Origin: Eleginops maclovinus
Lineage: Eukaryota > Chordata > Actinopteri > Perciformes > Eleginopidae
DNA: 64,000 nucleotides
Direction of reading: 5' to 3'
NCBI RefSeq assembly: GCF_036324505.1
Contig: NC_086355.1
Coordinates: 20,326,518 to 20,390,517, forward strand
Below are positions 1 through 12,257 of the stretch, piece by piece. Both the position numbers and the translations under genes were made by a program. The notes below the pieces were generated by a model that ran no database searches, had not been told where the DNA came from, and worked only from the letters and a program-made list of their open reading frames with translations. Numbering within the stretch: position 1 is the stretch's first letter; each line of letters begins with the position of its first letter.

Positions 1-2059
1 TGCAAACATTAGCGCATACATGAGGGATACCTAAGATTAAGTAGTTACTGGATTGTGTACACGTTTAAATGAAAACAGAGATTGTAGGCAGTTAAGAAAG
101 CTTAAAAAAATAATAGAATTATATATTTTTTTTTTCACTGATGTCAATCCGACCGTCCGATACAAAGAAGAGTGATTCATTGTAATATGTGATAGTGTAG
201 TTTGTGATTAACAGAGTTTAACACCTGAAGTGGGTTTTCCCCTTTGGGATTAATAAAAGGTCATGGTCCTATGCAATGCATGGAGCCAATGCTTTAAACC
301 CAACTTGTATTTTGTCTATATGTCCAAAAGTGTTGAAGGTGTTCTCAAATCGTTTATCCTCTCTGCCAGAGGTGACAGCATGTCAGTCAATATGCAATGT
401 CTCCCTGATGGGTGAAGAGTAGAGAGGTCAAGAAGGAGATTGATGGAAATCAATTTTCATTCCTCCATCCTCCTTCTTTCTTTACAGACACAGGACTAGC
501 TTTTCAGAAAAAAAAAATGGGGATTACAGATTGAACTTTAAGAAGCTTGCTTGTATGTTTAGCCAGTTCTAGGGCGCTTCCACATTGCGGTTAAAACGTT
601 GTTGCTATAGCTTTTCTAAGCGTTGTCAACTTTGACAAACATTACTTGCCAATTAAACTATTTTTAAGCTTTTGATTGAACTTTTATAACAGTTATAAGT
701 ATTTCGATAACCAATATGCGATGAATTTAATCTAAAGCAATGTAAGGAGCTGCTCGTTGTATTATAATTTCTCTCACTGCCTGAACGGTAGACACAGTTC
801 AGCACTGCAACTCTAACCATTGGGTGTTAAGTTAGGTCAACACCTAAGGACCGTAGGTGCTTTAACAATAGACTACTGAGTGATAAAAAAAAAAGTCCTC
901 ATATAACATTTTAGGCCATTGTCATATGTCATCCTGCCACTCACTAGCAGAGGACGGATGTGATTATGTAAAACAATCAGATTACCGCAGTGTAACTGTA
1001 CATATGTTGAATACAATTGAATTGATAACAATGTTGCTGGTGCTTGATTATAAGAACAAAGGGAAAAAGCGTTGAATCGGCAGATGAAAAAGGGGCGTGG
1101 CTGCATAAGGTGAATACTTACACACTAAATCAATCTTTAGCCACAAATGCCCTTGATTATTTCAGCTGGTCAGCAGCAGATTTGCATAGACATTTTCTTT
1201 TCACTTCTGGCTTTCCAATAAGCTAAAAATAAATGTCAATTTGTCTGCAATTCCACACAGGATATATGGAGCAAGTATACTTTTATTTCAATCAACAAAA
1301 AAAAACATAGATAAACTGTAATGCATTTGGAAGTCTGCAGGCAAAACATATATCGATTTAACAATGTATGTCAGGTGAAGTATTGCATATTTCATGCTCA
1401 GCGTTACATCATCCTCACCTTCACACATCGCTTGTTAAATTTCATTTTTTAATTTTAGCACTCATGTACAGCTATGCTCAGTACCCCTGCCCATAGCTCT
1501 AATGCCGTGGCTTAAGTTTGTAATTATCCACATGGAAAGGTTATTGGACGGGCTCCTACGAGTTAGTAGGCTTCTTTGCTCGGACTACGAATGTCGATCT
1601 CACGTCGTAAAACGTGTTGAATTAAAATATGATATTGGTTTGGGGATTTCACAGGATGGTGCCCTTGTAATCTAAGTCTGCCTGAGGGTTTCCTATCAAT
1701 CTCAGTGTTGAATTAATGTATGGCAAGATGAGGGTGGTAATGACTTTTCTGTGTAATCTGGGATATTGCCTCAGCGCAGGTCTCTTATTAATACCACAGC
1801 ATTTGCATTGTTCTTGTTGGATGATGTGATACCATGGAGAGATGGGCAAAAAAATCTGCATATCTGATTTAAAAAACTTTTCCCCTTAAAGGTGTTATGA
1901 ATGTTGAATTTAAGTATTTTCAAAATCAGATTTTCTCTACACAAGTGTTGTTACAAAAAAACTATAATACCTGCAAAACATTTGAAAAATTAAATAAATA
2001 TTGCTATCAGTGAAAAATATATTGACTTTTTACTTTTTTTTTTTACTCTTTCAGCTTAT
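1..2059. other. Sequence without recognised gene
   Basis: AT-rich, complex sequence with several short homopolymer runs. All open frames here are short and have no recognisable motif. At 235-257 a segment of the form 'cccctttgggattaataaa' resembles the last bases of fish LINE 3' ends (compare 30200-30225), so a decayed LINE tail may lie just left of 260. I cannot extend that resemblance. Confidence 0.5.
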
Positions 2060-2179
2060 ATAAAAGTTAGGGATGCACCGATTGCAAAAATGTCAGCCGA
2101 TACCGATGTTAAGAATAACATTTTTCTACCGATGCCGATAGCCGATGTTCCATCCGTCCGTCTTCTCCCGCTTTTCCGT

Positions 2180-2633
2180 CAGGGTCGCGATGGTAACAGC
2201 TCCAGCAGAGAGCCCCAAACTTCTCTTTCCCTGGCCACATCAACCAGCTCTGCCTGGGGGATTTCAAGGCGCTCCCAGGCCAGCGAAGAGATATAATCCC
2301 TCCACCTGGTCCTACGTCTACCCCTCGGTCTCTTCCCAGCTGGACGTGCCTGGAACACCTCTATAGGGAGGCGCCCAGGTGGCATCCTCACTAGGTGCCT
2401 GAACCACCTGAACTGGCTCCTTTCAACGCGAAGGAGCAGCGGTTCTACTCCGAGTCCCTCCCGGATGACTGAACTTCTCACCTTATCCCTAAAGGAGATG
2501 CCAGCCAGCCTGCGGAGAAATTTCGGCCGCTTGTATCCGCAATCTCGTTCTTTCGGTCATGACCCATCCTTCATGACCATAGGTGAGGGTAGGAACGAAG
2601 ATGGCCCGGTAGACCGAGAGCTTTGCCTTCTGA
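2180..2633 (-). pseudogene. LINE C-terminal segment after the reverse transcriptase
   Basis: The minus-strand frame at 2481-2179 encodes a basic C-terminal region (residues such as RSSVIREGLGVEPLLLRVER, then the PRGRRRTRWRDYI motif) typical of the tail of the Rex3-like protein, which follows the RT thumb. It lies directly downstream of the deletion joint near 2634, so it is no longer joined to RT palm motifs. The remaining stretch to 2150 is the short 3' untranslated end. No function is expected. Confidence 0.7.
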
Positions 2634-2910
2634 CTTCCACGCAATGTTGATGAGACGTGTCAACCATGACAGTCCCTCAACACCCAGAGCCTTCAGCATT
2701 TCTGGGAGGATCTCATCCACCCCCGGGGCTTTGCCACTGTGGAGCTGTTTAACTACCTCCGTGACTTCCTCCCGTGAGATTGGAATTGATCCCCCTTCAT
2801 ACTCCAGCTCCGCCTCTAACATAGAGGGTGGAGTTGTCGGATTCAGGAGTTCCTCAAAGTGTTCCTTCCACCGCCCTAACACACTATCAGTTGAGGTCAA
2901 CTGCGTCCCA
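2600..2910 (-). pseudogene. LINE reverse transcriptase N-terminus, truncated
   Basis: The minus-strand frame at 2900-2571 reads through the linker after the endonuclease (GRWKEHFEELLNP) and the RT entry motif (SGKAPGVDEILPEMLKALG), then WLTRLINIAWKS, and breaks off. These are the conserved N-terminal RT blocks of RTE/Rex3-type LINEs. The palm motifs A, B and C (including FADD) would follow but are absent: the next recognisable sequence is the C-terminal tail. A deletion of much of the RT is inferred at about 2634. Confidence 0.75.
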
Positions 2911-2918
2911 TCCTTACT

Positions 2919-4210
2919 TTACAAAGCTTGGATGGTTCCCTGCTTCCCCCTCCTGAGGTGTCGAACGGTTTTCCAGAACAACTTTGGTGCCGACCGAAAG
3001 TCCTTCTCCATGGCTTCTTTGAACTTCTCCCACACCCGCTGCTTTGCCTCGGCCATGGCTGAGGCTGCTGCCCCTCGGGCCCATCGATACCTTGCAACTT
3101 TGTCAGGAGTACCCAGGGATAACATATCCCGGAAGGCCTCCTTCTTCAGTCGGACGGCTTCCCTGACCACCGGTGTCCACCAGGAGGTTCGAGGGTTACC
3201 TCCCCTTGAGGCACCTAAGACCTTGAGACCACAGCTCCTCGCCGCAGCTTCGGCAATGGAGGCTTTGAACACCGCCCACTCTGGTTCAATGTCCCCAGCC
3301 TCCACAGGGATGCCTGAAAAGCTCCGCCGGAGGTGTGAGTTGAAGGCCTCCTGGTCTTGGGACTCCTCCAGATGTTCCCAGTTCACCCGCACTACACGTT
3401 TGGGCTTACCAGGTCTGTCTAGAGGAGTCCCCCGCCACTCGACCCAACTCACCACCAGATGGTGATCAGTTGACAACTCCGCCCCTCTCTTCACCCGAGT
3501 GTCCAAAACATGCGGCCTCAGGTCCGATGATACGATAACAAAATCAATCTTGGACCTTCTGCCTAGGGTGCTCTGGTACCACGTACACTTATGAGCATCC
3601 TTATGTTCGAACATGGTGTTTGTTATGGCCAATCCATGACTAGCACAGAAGTCCAGTAACAAACCACCACTCCGGTTCAGATCAGTGGGGCCGTTCCTCC
3701 CAATCACGCCCCTCCAAGTGTCTCCATCATTGCCCACGTGTGCGTTGAAGTCTCCCAGCAAGACTAAGGAGTCCCCTTCAGGAGCCCCATACAGGACTTC
3801 TTTCAGGGTCTCCAAGAAGGTCGAATACTGAACTGCTGTTTGGTGCATAAGCACACACAACAGTCAGAGTTTTCCCCCCCATGACCCGCAGGCTTAGGGA
3901 GGCGACCCTCTTGTCCACTGGGGTAAACTCCAACAAAGCGTATCCCCACACCCGCTCGGCGCCTCACACCTTGGGCAACTCCGGAGAAGAATAGAGTCCA
4001 ACCCCTATCCAGAAGTAAGGTTCCAGAGCCGACGCTGTGCGTAGAGGTGAGCCCCACCAGATCCAACTGGTAACGCTCCACCTCCCGCACAAGCTCCGGC
4101 TCCTTCCCCCCCCAGAGAGGTGACATTCTACGTCCCCAAAGACAGCTTCTGTCGCCTGAGTCTGGTCCGTCGAGACCCTCTGCTTTCACTGCCACCCTTC
4201 TGGCAGCGCA
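2919..4210 (-). pseudogene. LINE APE-type endonuclease, frame-broken
   Basis: Two overlapping minus-strand frames carry one apurinic-endonuclease-like domain. The N-terminal part (4327-3803) has LDLVGLTSTHSVGSGTLLLD and the C-terminal part (3860-2919) has the [12 protein letters not shown] motif and, later, [10 protein letters not shown] with the catalytic histidine region. The change of frame near 3810-3860 breaks the reading. In LINEs this enzyme nicks the target DNA to start reverse transcription. Downstream residues (TRWW-like segment, [11 protein letters not shown]) form the linker to RT. The domain is fairly well preserved, so the copy is not ancient, but it is interrupted. Confidence 0.8.
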
Positions 4211-4423
4211 CCCGACCCCATCATTGTTTCCCGTAGGTGGTGGGCCCGCGGGACGGAGAAGCGAAGATGTTGCCCACGTTGCTTTTTCTGGCTGTGCCCG
4301 GCCGGGCTCCGTGGCAAGCCCGGCCACCAGACACTCGCTGACGAGTCCTCCTTCTGGGCCTGGCTCCAGAAGGGGACCCCGGGCTTCCTCCGGGCCGGGT
4401 ATCCTCGCTTCTAAGTTTGTTTG

Positions 4424-5236
4424 TTGATGCCATCTCCCTCACCCTCCACACTGCCCTCTCCCACCTGGACCAGAGGAACACTTATGTGAGAATGCTGTTC
4501 ATTGACTACAGTTCAGCATTCAACACCTTTGTGCCCTCCAAGCTCATCATTAAGCTCAGGGACCTTGGGCTCAACAGCGCCCTCTGTGACTGGATCATGG
4601 GCTTCCTAACGGGCAGATCCCAGGCAGTGCGGATGGGGAACATCACATCCTCCACCTTGACCCTCAACACCCCAGCCCCTCAGGGTTGTGTGCTCAGCCC
4701 TCTCCTCTACTCCCTGTTCACGCACGACTGCGTGGCCACACACAGCTCCAACACCATCATCAAGTTTGCTGACGACACGACCGTCATCGGCCTGATCACA
4801 GACGACGACGAGACGGCGTACAGAGAGGAGGTCAGAGCCCTGACATCTTGGTGCCAGGACAACAACCTCCATCTCAACGTCAGCAAAACAAAGGAGCTGA
4901 TTGTGGACTACAGGAAGAGGTAGAGAGAGGCACACACACCCATCACCATCGACTGGACTCCTGTGGAGAGAGTCAGCAGCTTCAGGTTCCTCGGGGTAAA
5001 CATCAGTGAGGACCTGACATGGACACATCACACCAGGGTCATATCCAAGAAGGCCGGTAGGATATTAAAGGACCCCCATCACCCCAGCAACAATCTGTTC
5101 TGTCTGCTGCCGTCTGGCAGACGGTACCGCAGCATCCGGACCAAGACCACCAGACTCAGAGACAGTTTTATACCACAGGCTATAAGACTGCTGAACTCCT
5201 GAGCTCTGTGAATGTCTACTCGCATCTGTTTATAGT

Positions 5237-5277
<41 letters not shown>

Positions 5278-5637
5278 ACACATCTGCCATACACATCTGT
5301 TTATAGTACACATATCTATATATTATACATATCTGCCATATACATCTGTTATACATAATATATGCATCTGTCCATACCTCCTCATTCAACAGTGTAAAGT
5401 ATTGAAATACTCTCAATGTATTCCACATATGTATATATTTCACATCCTTAAATCTTTAGTGTTGTTGTTGTAAATATTCTTCTCTCTTTTTGCACTACTT
5501 TATTTATCTTATTTGCACCATGTATGTTGAGTTGTTGGAGGAGCATGGGACATAAGATTTTCATTGCCAACATATACGTTGTATATGCTGTGCATATGAC
5601 CAATAAAACCTTGAAACCTTGAAACCTTGAAACCTTG
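4424..5637 (+). mobile_element. 5'-truncated L2/CR1-group LINE inserted in the Rex3-like copy
   Basis: A plus-strand LINE fragment opens within the RT domain at about 4426 and ends in short tandem copies of TTGAAACC at 5611-5637, after a polyadenylation-like AATAAA. Short-repeat tails rather than poly(A) are usual for L2/CR1-group LINEs. On both sides the sequence resumes the Rex3-like 5' leader (left to about 4420, right from 5638 to 5776), which shows the insertion is nested. The 3' untranslated part includes an (AT)n run near 5247-5273 and several repeats of a 'cacatctgtttatagtacac' type. Confidence 0.8.
4426..5202 (+). pseudogene. L2-type reverse transcriptase C-terminal half
   Basis: One frame runs from 4426 to 5202 with a single TAG stop at 4921-4923. 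It contains RT motif A ([10 protein letters not shown]), motif B region ([18 protein letters not shown]) and motif C (FADDTTV, at 4765-4785), so the catalytic aspartates are present. After the stop it continues in frame with VSSFRFLGVNI (thumb region). It then jumps directly to LLPSGRRYRSIRTKTTRLRD and ends RLLNS. Compared with the family, about a hundred residues between those blocks are missing near 5075. N-terminal RT and endonuclease are absent by 5' truncation. Confidence 0.85.
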
Positions 5638-6323
5638 TCATGAGGTCTTTTTGAACCAATCTTAGTCTGGCCCCTTACCCAATTTGCCATGGGAGACCCT
5701 ACCAGGAACACAAGGTTCCAGACAACATAGCCCCCCGGTTCATTGGGGCACACAAACCTCTCCACCACGATAAGGTGCCGATGTTTTACTATGTAAACTG
5801 TAATGGTAGCACAATGCAGACTAAGGCAGCCTATCCCTTTAAGAGAGAGAGTGTCTGCATGTGTAAACGCGAGAGAGAGGTTGAGCGAGCCATAGTAAGT
5901 TTCTGGAAGTTAACGGGAGTAGCAGCAATTATAACAAAGTTACAAATATATACTACGGCCTCCAAAGAACACTGAATGATGGATTTAATTTACCGATCCT
6001 CCAGAAACCCGGTACACGGGGAGAAGTCCTGCAGCAGCAGCTCCTCACAAAGAAGAGGAGACGCCACCCCCCGAATGACTTTAAAGTTACAGCAGACCCA
6101 CAGTCACTGTTCTAATCCTTTAAAATGTTGCCCTGACTTCAGATTTGGTCCGTCAGATTTAAAAACAACGACGCTAATGCGACTTCTCCCAGTCACGTAG
6201 TAAAACATAAACATCGGCGACTGCCATCGGTGATGTCACCTTATTCACCGATGTGCCGATGGTGTTAAATAGGACTAACATCGGCCGATGCCGATGTCTC
6301 ACCGATGTATCGGTGCATCCCTT

Positions 6324-7553
6324 GTAAAAGTGTTTTAAAGTTAGTTTTCCTTGCTAAACAATCTTTAAGTAGATGAGTGACAAATGTTCTATTTTTGCAC
6401 TACAAGCATCTGCCCCGGGGGCCCGGGAGGCACGGGGAAAATGATGTGTTCTTCCATGCTTTGATTTTATTTACCTCACACACAGCATTTCAGATAAACT
6501 TCTGCTGAGGTAAATCTTCTTTTAACTTCAAATGATGTTCAAAACACAAATAGTTTATGGAAAAGTTCAGTGCCGAGAATATTTAGTATTGAGCAGGCCC
6601 TCTTTTTAAGTATCAGCCCTCTCAAAGGGCCTTTCACAGAATTGTATAAAAGGTATACATTGTTGATGTTATGACTTAAATGTTACCTATCTTGGATAAC
6701 AAACTGTTTTTGAAAGAGGAAGCCCTACATCACACCATTTAAATGACCAGGTTTCTTTAGTAGCATTTTGTTTCCAATATATAAGTATTTTGAAAGTCTC
6801 ATAGGAAATAATCTTATTTCAAATACTTTTTAAAGAAAGATTTTACATATTCCAAAATTCAGTGCAGTTTGAACGCCATCTTAAATGTTTGTCTTTGACA
6901 CTTTAACAAGAGTTTGTGTGCGTCTCAGTTCAATAAAAACTGCTGACTGGCCTCAACCATTCATTGGAAATCATTGGACTTTTTGAACACTAGCAAAGCT
7001 AGGAAATCAAGTTTTAAAATCCTTGCACACTCAAAAGCAAAACAAAAATGACATTACAATGACAGTTCTATTATATGGATTTATTGCTCTTCTTTTTTGA
7101 CGAGCAACAGTATTTTTTGTTATCTCGAGTTAGCACATAACCCCATGAACAAAAAAATGAGCCAACACTTTTTATTATAATGAGTTTAAATTCATTGAAA
7201 AACACTGGACAACTAAATAAGTCATGTTATAATAAGTTTGCCTCGTTAAGATCATTAAAATAAAAAGGTAAGTGTGCAATTCCTAGAACGATCAAATGAA
7301 CAAAAAACTAAATTCTGAATTTTGCGTTGCCTTCAGAAATGTAAAACAATGAATTGCTTACAGGACTAGTTTTGTGGTGCGCTATATTTTGTCTTGTTTT
7401 GTGCGTTTATTAAGTTTCATGCACATGTTGCACATTTGTTCGCCACACTTCCTCTTTTAAATCAGCGCAGCTCTCCACTTTAAATACTGTATATAGTATT
7501 TGTTATATCTAAATATTGTTAATGTCTTAAAAGAGATTTTTTAAATAGCTGTC
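6324..7553. other. Sequence without recognised gene
   Basis: AT-rich complex sequence with a short GC-rich patch at 6412-6440. I see no open frame with known motifs and no repeat that I recognise. Confidence 0.5.
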
Positions 7554-7990
7554 ATTCTTTATTCTTTATTAGGATCCCCATTAGCACTAGCATAAGCGTT
7601 GGCTATTCTTCCTGGGGTCCTCACACACACACACAGAACAAACATTAAACAAAACTAAAAGCAAAATAGAACAACTCATTTCATCATATGAACAATGGTA
7701 TATGAAGTGAAACAAAAATGGTCATCACATTTTAGCCATCATCACAAGGCCAAACCACAGGCACAGTTACATTTTACTCTGTAATACTCATATAATGTTT
7801 TAGCAACCTTTTGAAATGTACTTGAGAATTTTCCTGAATTATGTGGACTGGTAAAGAGTTCCAGCTGACCATGGCTCTGTACATGACTGTTTTCTGTCTG
7901 ATATTTGATTTAGATGTGGGTAATACGAACCTTCTTTCTATTGCATGTCTTGTTTGATAGTTATGTTGAGTGTACTGTGATATAAACCTT
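7554..7990 (-). mobile_element. LINE 3' end with RT C-terminal remnant
   Basis: The minus strand from about 7988 to 7800 can be read without interruption. It includes FISQYTQHNYQTRHAIERR, then VMYRAMVSWNSLPVHIIQ, a form typical of the last part of LINE reverse transcriptases (aromatic-R ... WNSLP ... IR/IIQ). The 3' untranslated part follows, with a GACCCCAGGAAGA-type segment near 7605-7620, then CTAATGGGGATCC and a terminal AATAAAG tandem repeat at 7554-7571. This orientation and tail fit an L2/CR1-like LINE truncated at its 5' end. The coding stretch lacks an ATG near its start, so it is easily missed. Confidence 0.7.
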
Positions 7991-10900
7991 TGTGATAATA
8001 TATGTGGTAATCATCAGTCCTATTTTTATTTTGTTTTGTAACGTATTGTTCTTTCAAATTCCACCTATACTTGGTAATTAAACCAATCTGATTCTGAATA
8101 AGAGCCCCTGAGCATAATTTGAAACACAATTGACCTAATGTTTTTTAAAATGTAATAATTATTTTTTGAGCATCATTACAAACAGCAAGTGTTGGGAGCT
8201 GAAAAATGAATGTACCTTCATGAACACAACATGATAAAAATTATTATTTGATCACACACTGTAGTCATGCTGTTTCAGTTATGACACAGACAAAGCCTTC
8301 ACATCCTGTATTTACTTACTCTGAGAAAATCTGTTATCTTCTTCGCAGTTGGTGCTCAGATTGCAGCAGAGCTACAATTCAAATAACCTGGTGTGGATCA
8401 TATTTGCATATACAGTACAGTTAAGCTCATAAGCTACAAACTGCACACAAAGCTTTGCCTGGGAATTTTTGTTTGCTGTGTTTTTCATTTAAATGCATAA
8501 CCATATCACTCCGAGCAATATTGCATGAGGAAACAATTTAGAAATTTCACTACTAACATCTGGGTGACAATTGAAGGAACACCAATCAATGGAGCTCCAT
8601 CATGTTTCTGCAGCAATTGAACATTTCCGATCCGATTAACATCAAAAGCACTATTAAGAGTTAAGCAGCAGAGAAACCAGACATAATGGGAATGCAAAAC
8701 ACCAAAGCAATAACAATTAAGTACCCCCAATCCTATCATAATGGAGTCATGACCTGGTAACAGATTTAAGGACCAAATGGCTGTTTCCCAATTGATGTTA
8801 TTACACTCTCATTCTGTGTTTTTCCATTCTTCCAGAGGTCAGAAGGTGAAGGTTGTTGTCTCTGCTGCAGGAGGAGGAACACAGTGTGACCATTTAACTC
8901 TGTCTTTGCATACTGCATTTAATTATCCGGAGAACTGTGACTCCCTTTGAAGGGCAATGACATCTTAAACAAAAAGAGGTTCATTAACTGGGATTCCCTT
9001 TTGTTCCCTATTTTCTAAACAGAGTTTGAAGCTTGGCTGCATTTTAACAAGAACAAGACTAATTGCCTACAGCTATATGCCTACTTGATGCTTTGTTTTA
9101 CTGTACTTGGGCACAGTGGTTTTAGTATAGTTTAATGATAACACATCTTAGCTTAGTGTGCTATCATTCGCTAATTAGCTGTACACATGAAAGGCAGCTG
9201 ATGCGGGAGGTAATGTCATCCGTCTAAAACACGGTTATTTTTTATTATACTCAATTTTACCAGAAAGGGATCTCCAAAGTGATTGCAATTCATCCCCAAG
9301 GGGACATGAATAACTATGCCAAAAGTTATGGCTATTTATCAAATACTTGGTATAGATAATTCAAACAACAAATGTCAACCTCATATTTGTGCTAGAGTAA
9401 AAGTCATTATGGTTCGTCCTCTGGGAATCTGGGAAAGGATTAGTTAAAACTTTGACCTGCTGGAGCTGTTAATTGTTAAGGCTATGGGATCACTATTCAC
9501 CTGGGAACTATGAATATTTCAATCAAGAAAATCAATGCAGTTTCTGCTAAACTCTTCTAAAAATCTAAATAATCGGAGCAACAGTTGTGTACTGACAGCG
9601 CAACTGAATGTAATTACATATTTTATATATCCAAGGATAAGGGAATCTAATACCATAAGGGTTCGTCATCTTGGGATCATGAAGTTAAATTAATATTAAG
9701 CTGCAGGTTCTGCGAAATAAAAAAATAGTTGTTCATCAATGTTTGTAGCATTTAAGGAATTATATGTACAAGCTTGGTTAAATATCTTTTTCGATGTCCC
9801 AGTCCGAACCAAAGTGGTGTACTGATGGCAGGATGCGTTGCAACCCATGAACTAAAAAACGAGTTAAAAAAGGATAGCAATGATTGAGTAAGAGATCATG
9901 TGATTGAGCAATAGTAGACATGCATGTATTTGCAGTGGCCAAAGAGTAAATTATTAAAAAAAACAACCTATTTAGACAAATCTTTTATCATGTATTCCAC
10001 TACTGTCTGTAATAGACACAAATATATTACAGAGACCTCAAATGGTACGGTGAATCGATCAAATGCAGTGTCAAGCACAAAGTGTCAAAACCAGCTATCA
10101 CATGGCTAACACAATCCTATGATGTATGTGCAATAGGATAGTTTAATCCCTCATCTGAATAAAGAGATGTCATCTGGAGGAGGAAAACGGAAAGGAAATC
10201 TTCAAAGGGAAGCCATAGCTTTGAAGGTGTCGCTAGTAGCTTCAAAGAGCAACATACATGTCTCCCAGTAGGCTCGGAGCTCATAAGCGTATAATGAGAC
10301 TTGCTGTGGGGGTATCTTGAGACAGGCCCTCCAACTCCCACCTATGTTTTCGCTCTCTCTTGTATGCATTCGAGTGATGAGAGAGTCTTGATAAGCCAGT
10401 TCTTGCGTGAGGAGCTGATCCTTTGGTTTTATGGTTATATCAGCCTTCATAAAAAACGGCTTTTGTCAATAATCTGTGGGTAAGCTATTGTTTCACTCGC
10501 AGCGCAGTTCAATGCCATGTAGAAAGATGTTTCTATGAGAATGGAAACTTCAAAGTTCCCACCAGAGATGAGAGGTGATTCTTCTAGGAGCTTAAAACAA
10601 TAGCCAGTGGCTTGAGTTGATGAATAGTCTCCTTAATCCATACGCAGGCAATTAAGGCCAAAACATACCCAATAGAAATGTCTTCAGTGCTGCTAGCATT
10701 TTCAAAGCAAGCATTTAGTTTTGTTCATACAGCTGCTGCATTAGAAAAATGACCACAGTGTAGAAGAAGAGCATATAGTATGTCCAGGATTTCCGTAGAG
10801 CTCCTGTGCCAGACCCTTTTTGATTGGTTTTGGACTCTGACAATTCAATATATCCATAAAGACACCTTGGAATATATAGTCTGTGTTCCATCTTAGAAAT

Positions 10901-11924
10901 GCATTTTCAATAAAGAAGGGAAAAATAAAGTTACAAAAGGTGAGATACTGTTCTTTTTTCTTCCTTGGTAAAGCTGAAAACTATGTTGCACAGAACCACA
11001 GCATGTATTTATTTATTTATAACGTGGCAAACTGCTGGATGGATCCAAAAGGATGCGGAAATAATGCTTTAATGGTTACATCAGTGGTACGGTTGGTCTC
11101 TAAAACATTTAATGTATGCAGTATGGGGCTTTGTTGTTGTCAACAAAGAGAGACGTTTAAAAGGATGTCGCTGGAAGAAAGAAAAATGGTCTAGAGGTAG
11201 GAACATTTTTTCCATGGAGCTTGGCCTCCCAGAAAAAAGGAAGACATTGTTAGGGAAGCTTTGAAAAATACTGCTTTGAGTAGAAATTCTATATCTTACT
11301 GGCTTCACTCTAATAGCAACCACTTTTCTCTTAATCTGCTTTTTTCTGTATTCTCTAATCCAATCTCCAAAAATTCTGAATATGCATGAGATTTTACTGT
11401 CATGCAGGTAAATATGCAAACACGAGGGTGCTACAGCTTGTGGATGTGTTCGAGAAAAATGGTTTCATCCATCCATTTGCACAATGTGAGAGCATGATGT
11501 GATTGAACATGTCGAGGTTTAAACGTCAGGCGATCCTTGAGGTGTTGATGATGTGGTATCTAATCAGTGTTCATATGATTAGCAGATTGTTGGAGCTTTG
11601 AAAATGGGATTTTAATGGTGATGCTGATAAGCAGTAAACATGTTAGTGAGTAAATGTTAGTGTGTGATTGATCTGAGGAACCTAAATGACTCCATTACGA
11701 GGAATAAACAGTGAAAATACAATCTTCCATGGAAATATCTCAAATGCTTGCAGATTGTAGCATTAGAGGGATCTAATGTTGTTGTGAGTCATATCTCACC
11801 AATCATCACATTATTGCGTGAGTGCTACAATTGTGTATTTTCAAGATTTTGCTTGGGATGGGAGCTAAAGCTAAATAGATTTGAAAGAACAAAGAAATCT
11901 GGCAAAATAACGTACAATTCAAAC
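7991..11924. other. Sequence without recognised gene
   Basis: Complex AT-rich sequence. Two stretches are less AT-rich and look high in complexity (about 8830-9010 and 10120-10560). They have no coding motif and no similarity to the repeats in this window, so they could be regulatory, but nothing in this sequence alone proves it. Confidence 0.4.
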
Positions 11925-12257
11925 TAACGGCCCGTCCACACGGTTCCGTTGCGTTGACGCTTGACGCAGCTTCCCATTCACTTTGAATGGGGTGACGTCA
12001 AGCTTTGCCGAACTGCATTGTGGTTCCGTTGCTTCGCTTCGACTCCGTTGCTTGCGGTGAAAGTTGAGAAAAGTTCAACTTTTCAAGCGTCAACAGAAGC
12101 GCCAGCCAATCAAATCCCACGTATGCAGTATGCCATTACAAGCGCTAACCAATCAAACTGCGTTTATGTGTGTCCGGGGTGGGAGATTAATGCAATTGGT
12201 TGTTGGTCACATTAACCCGAAGCGTCAACGCAACGGAACCATGTGTACGCTGCGTTA
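11925..12257. mobile_element. MITE with about 45-bp terminal inverted repeats
   Basis: The left end (TAACGGCCCGTCCACACGG...) and the right end read on the other strand (TAACGCAGCGTACACATGG...) match in 19 of the first 24 positions. Next comes a 21-bp stretch (left 11942-11962, right 12220-12240; GGTTCCGTTGCGTTGACGCT and one more base) that is a perfect inverted copy. The interior is 330 bp in all, has no coding capacity and repeats AACCAATCAAA-type segments. The flanks show no clear target duplication, so the superfamily is left open. Confidence 0.8.

Larger units (their letters stand above)
2150..5776 (-). mobile_element. Rex3-like (RTE clade) LINE copy, internally deleted and interrupted
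   Basis: The copy lies on the minus strand: 5' end at 5776, 3' end at 2150. It is flanked by GCCGATGTT at 2141-2149 and again at 5777-5785, a 9-bp target duplication made from the host hAT element's own subterminal repeat. In order it has a 5' leader (5776-5638), an L2-type insertion (4424-5637), the rest of the leader, an APE endonuclease, the start of the reverse transcriptase, a deletion joining near 2634, and the RT C-terminal tail. The DNA matches the layout I know of the abundant teleost element whose RT region was described as Rex3, but the diagnostic central RT part is missing here. The clade name is therefore recognition, not proof. Confidence 0.75.
2068..6323. mobile_element. Non-autonomous hAT-type DNA transposon, split by nested LINEs
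   Basis: The ends are inverted copies: TAGGGATGCACCGAT at 2068-2082 and ATCGGTGCATCCCTT at 6309-6323, differing only at the outermost base. The flanks are ATAAAAGT (2060-2067) and GTAAAAGT (6324-6331). That is an 8-bp target duplication with one mismatch, the size expected of hAT transposases. Both arms carry clustered CCGATGCCGAT-type subterminal repeats (2094-2149 and about 6205-6305), a usual transposase-binding arrangement. No transposase frame is visible. The element's own DNA is about 82 bp on the left and about 540 bp on the right; the rest is a later LINE insertion (2150-5776). The superfamily call rests on end sequence and duplication length. Confidence 0.85.

Noticed and set aside
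2623..3465. 280-residue plus-strand frame
   Set aside because: It is the antisense shadow of the LINE endonuclease and reverse transcriptase on the minus strand.
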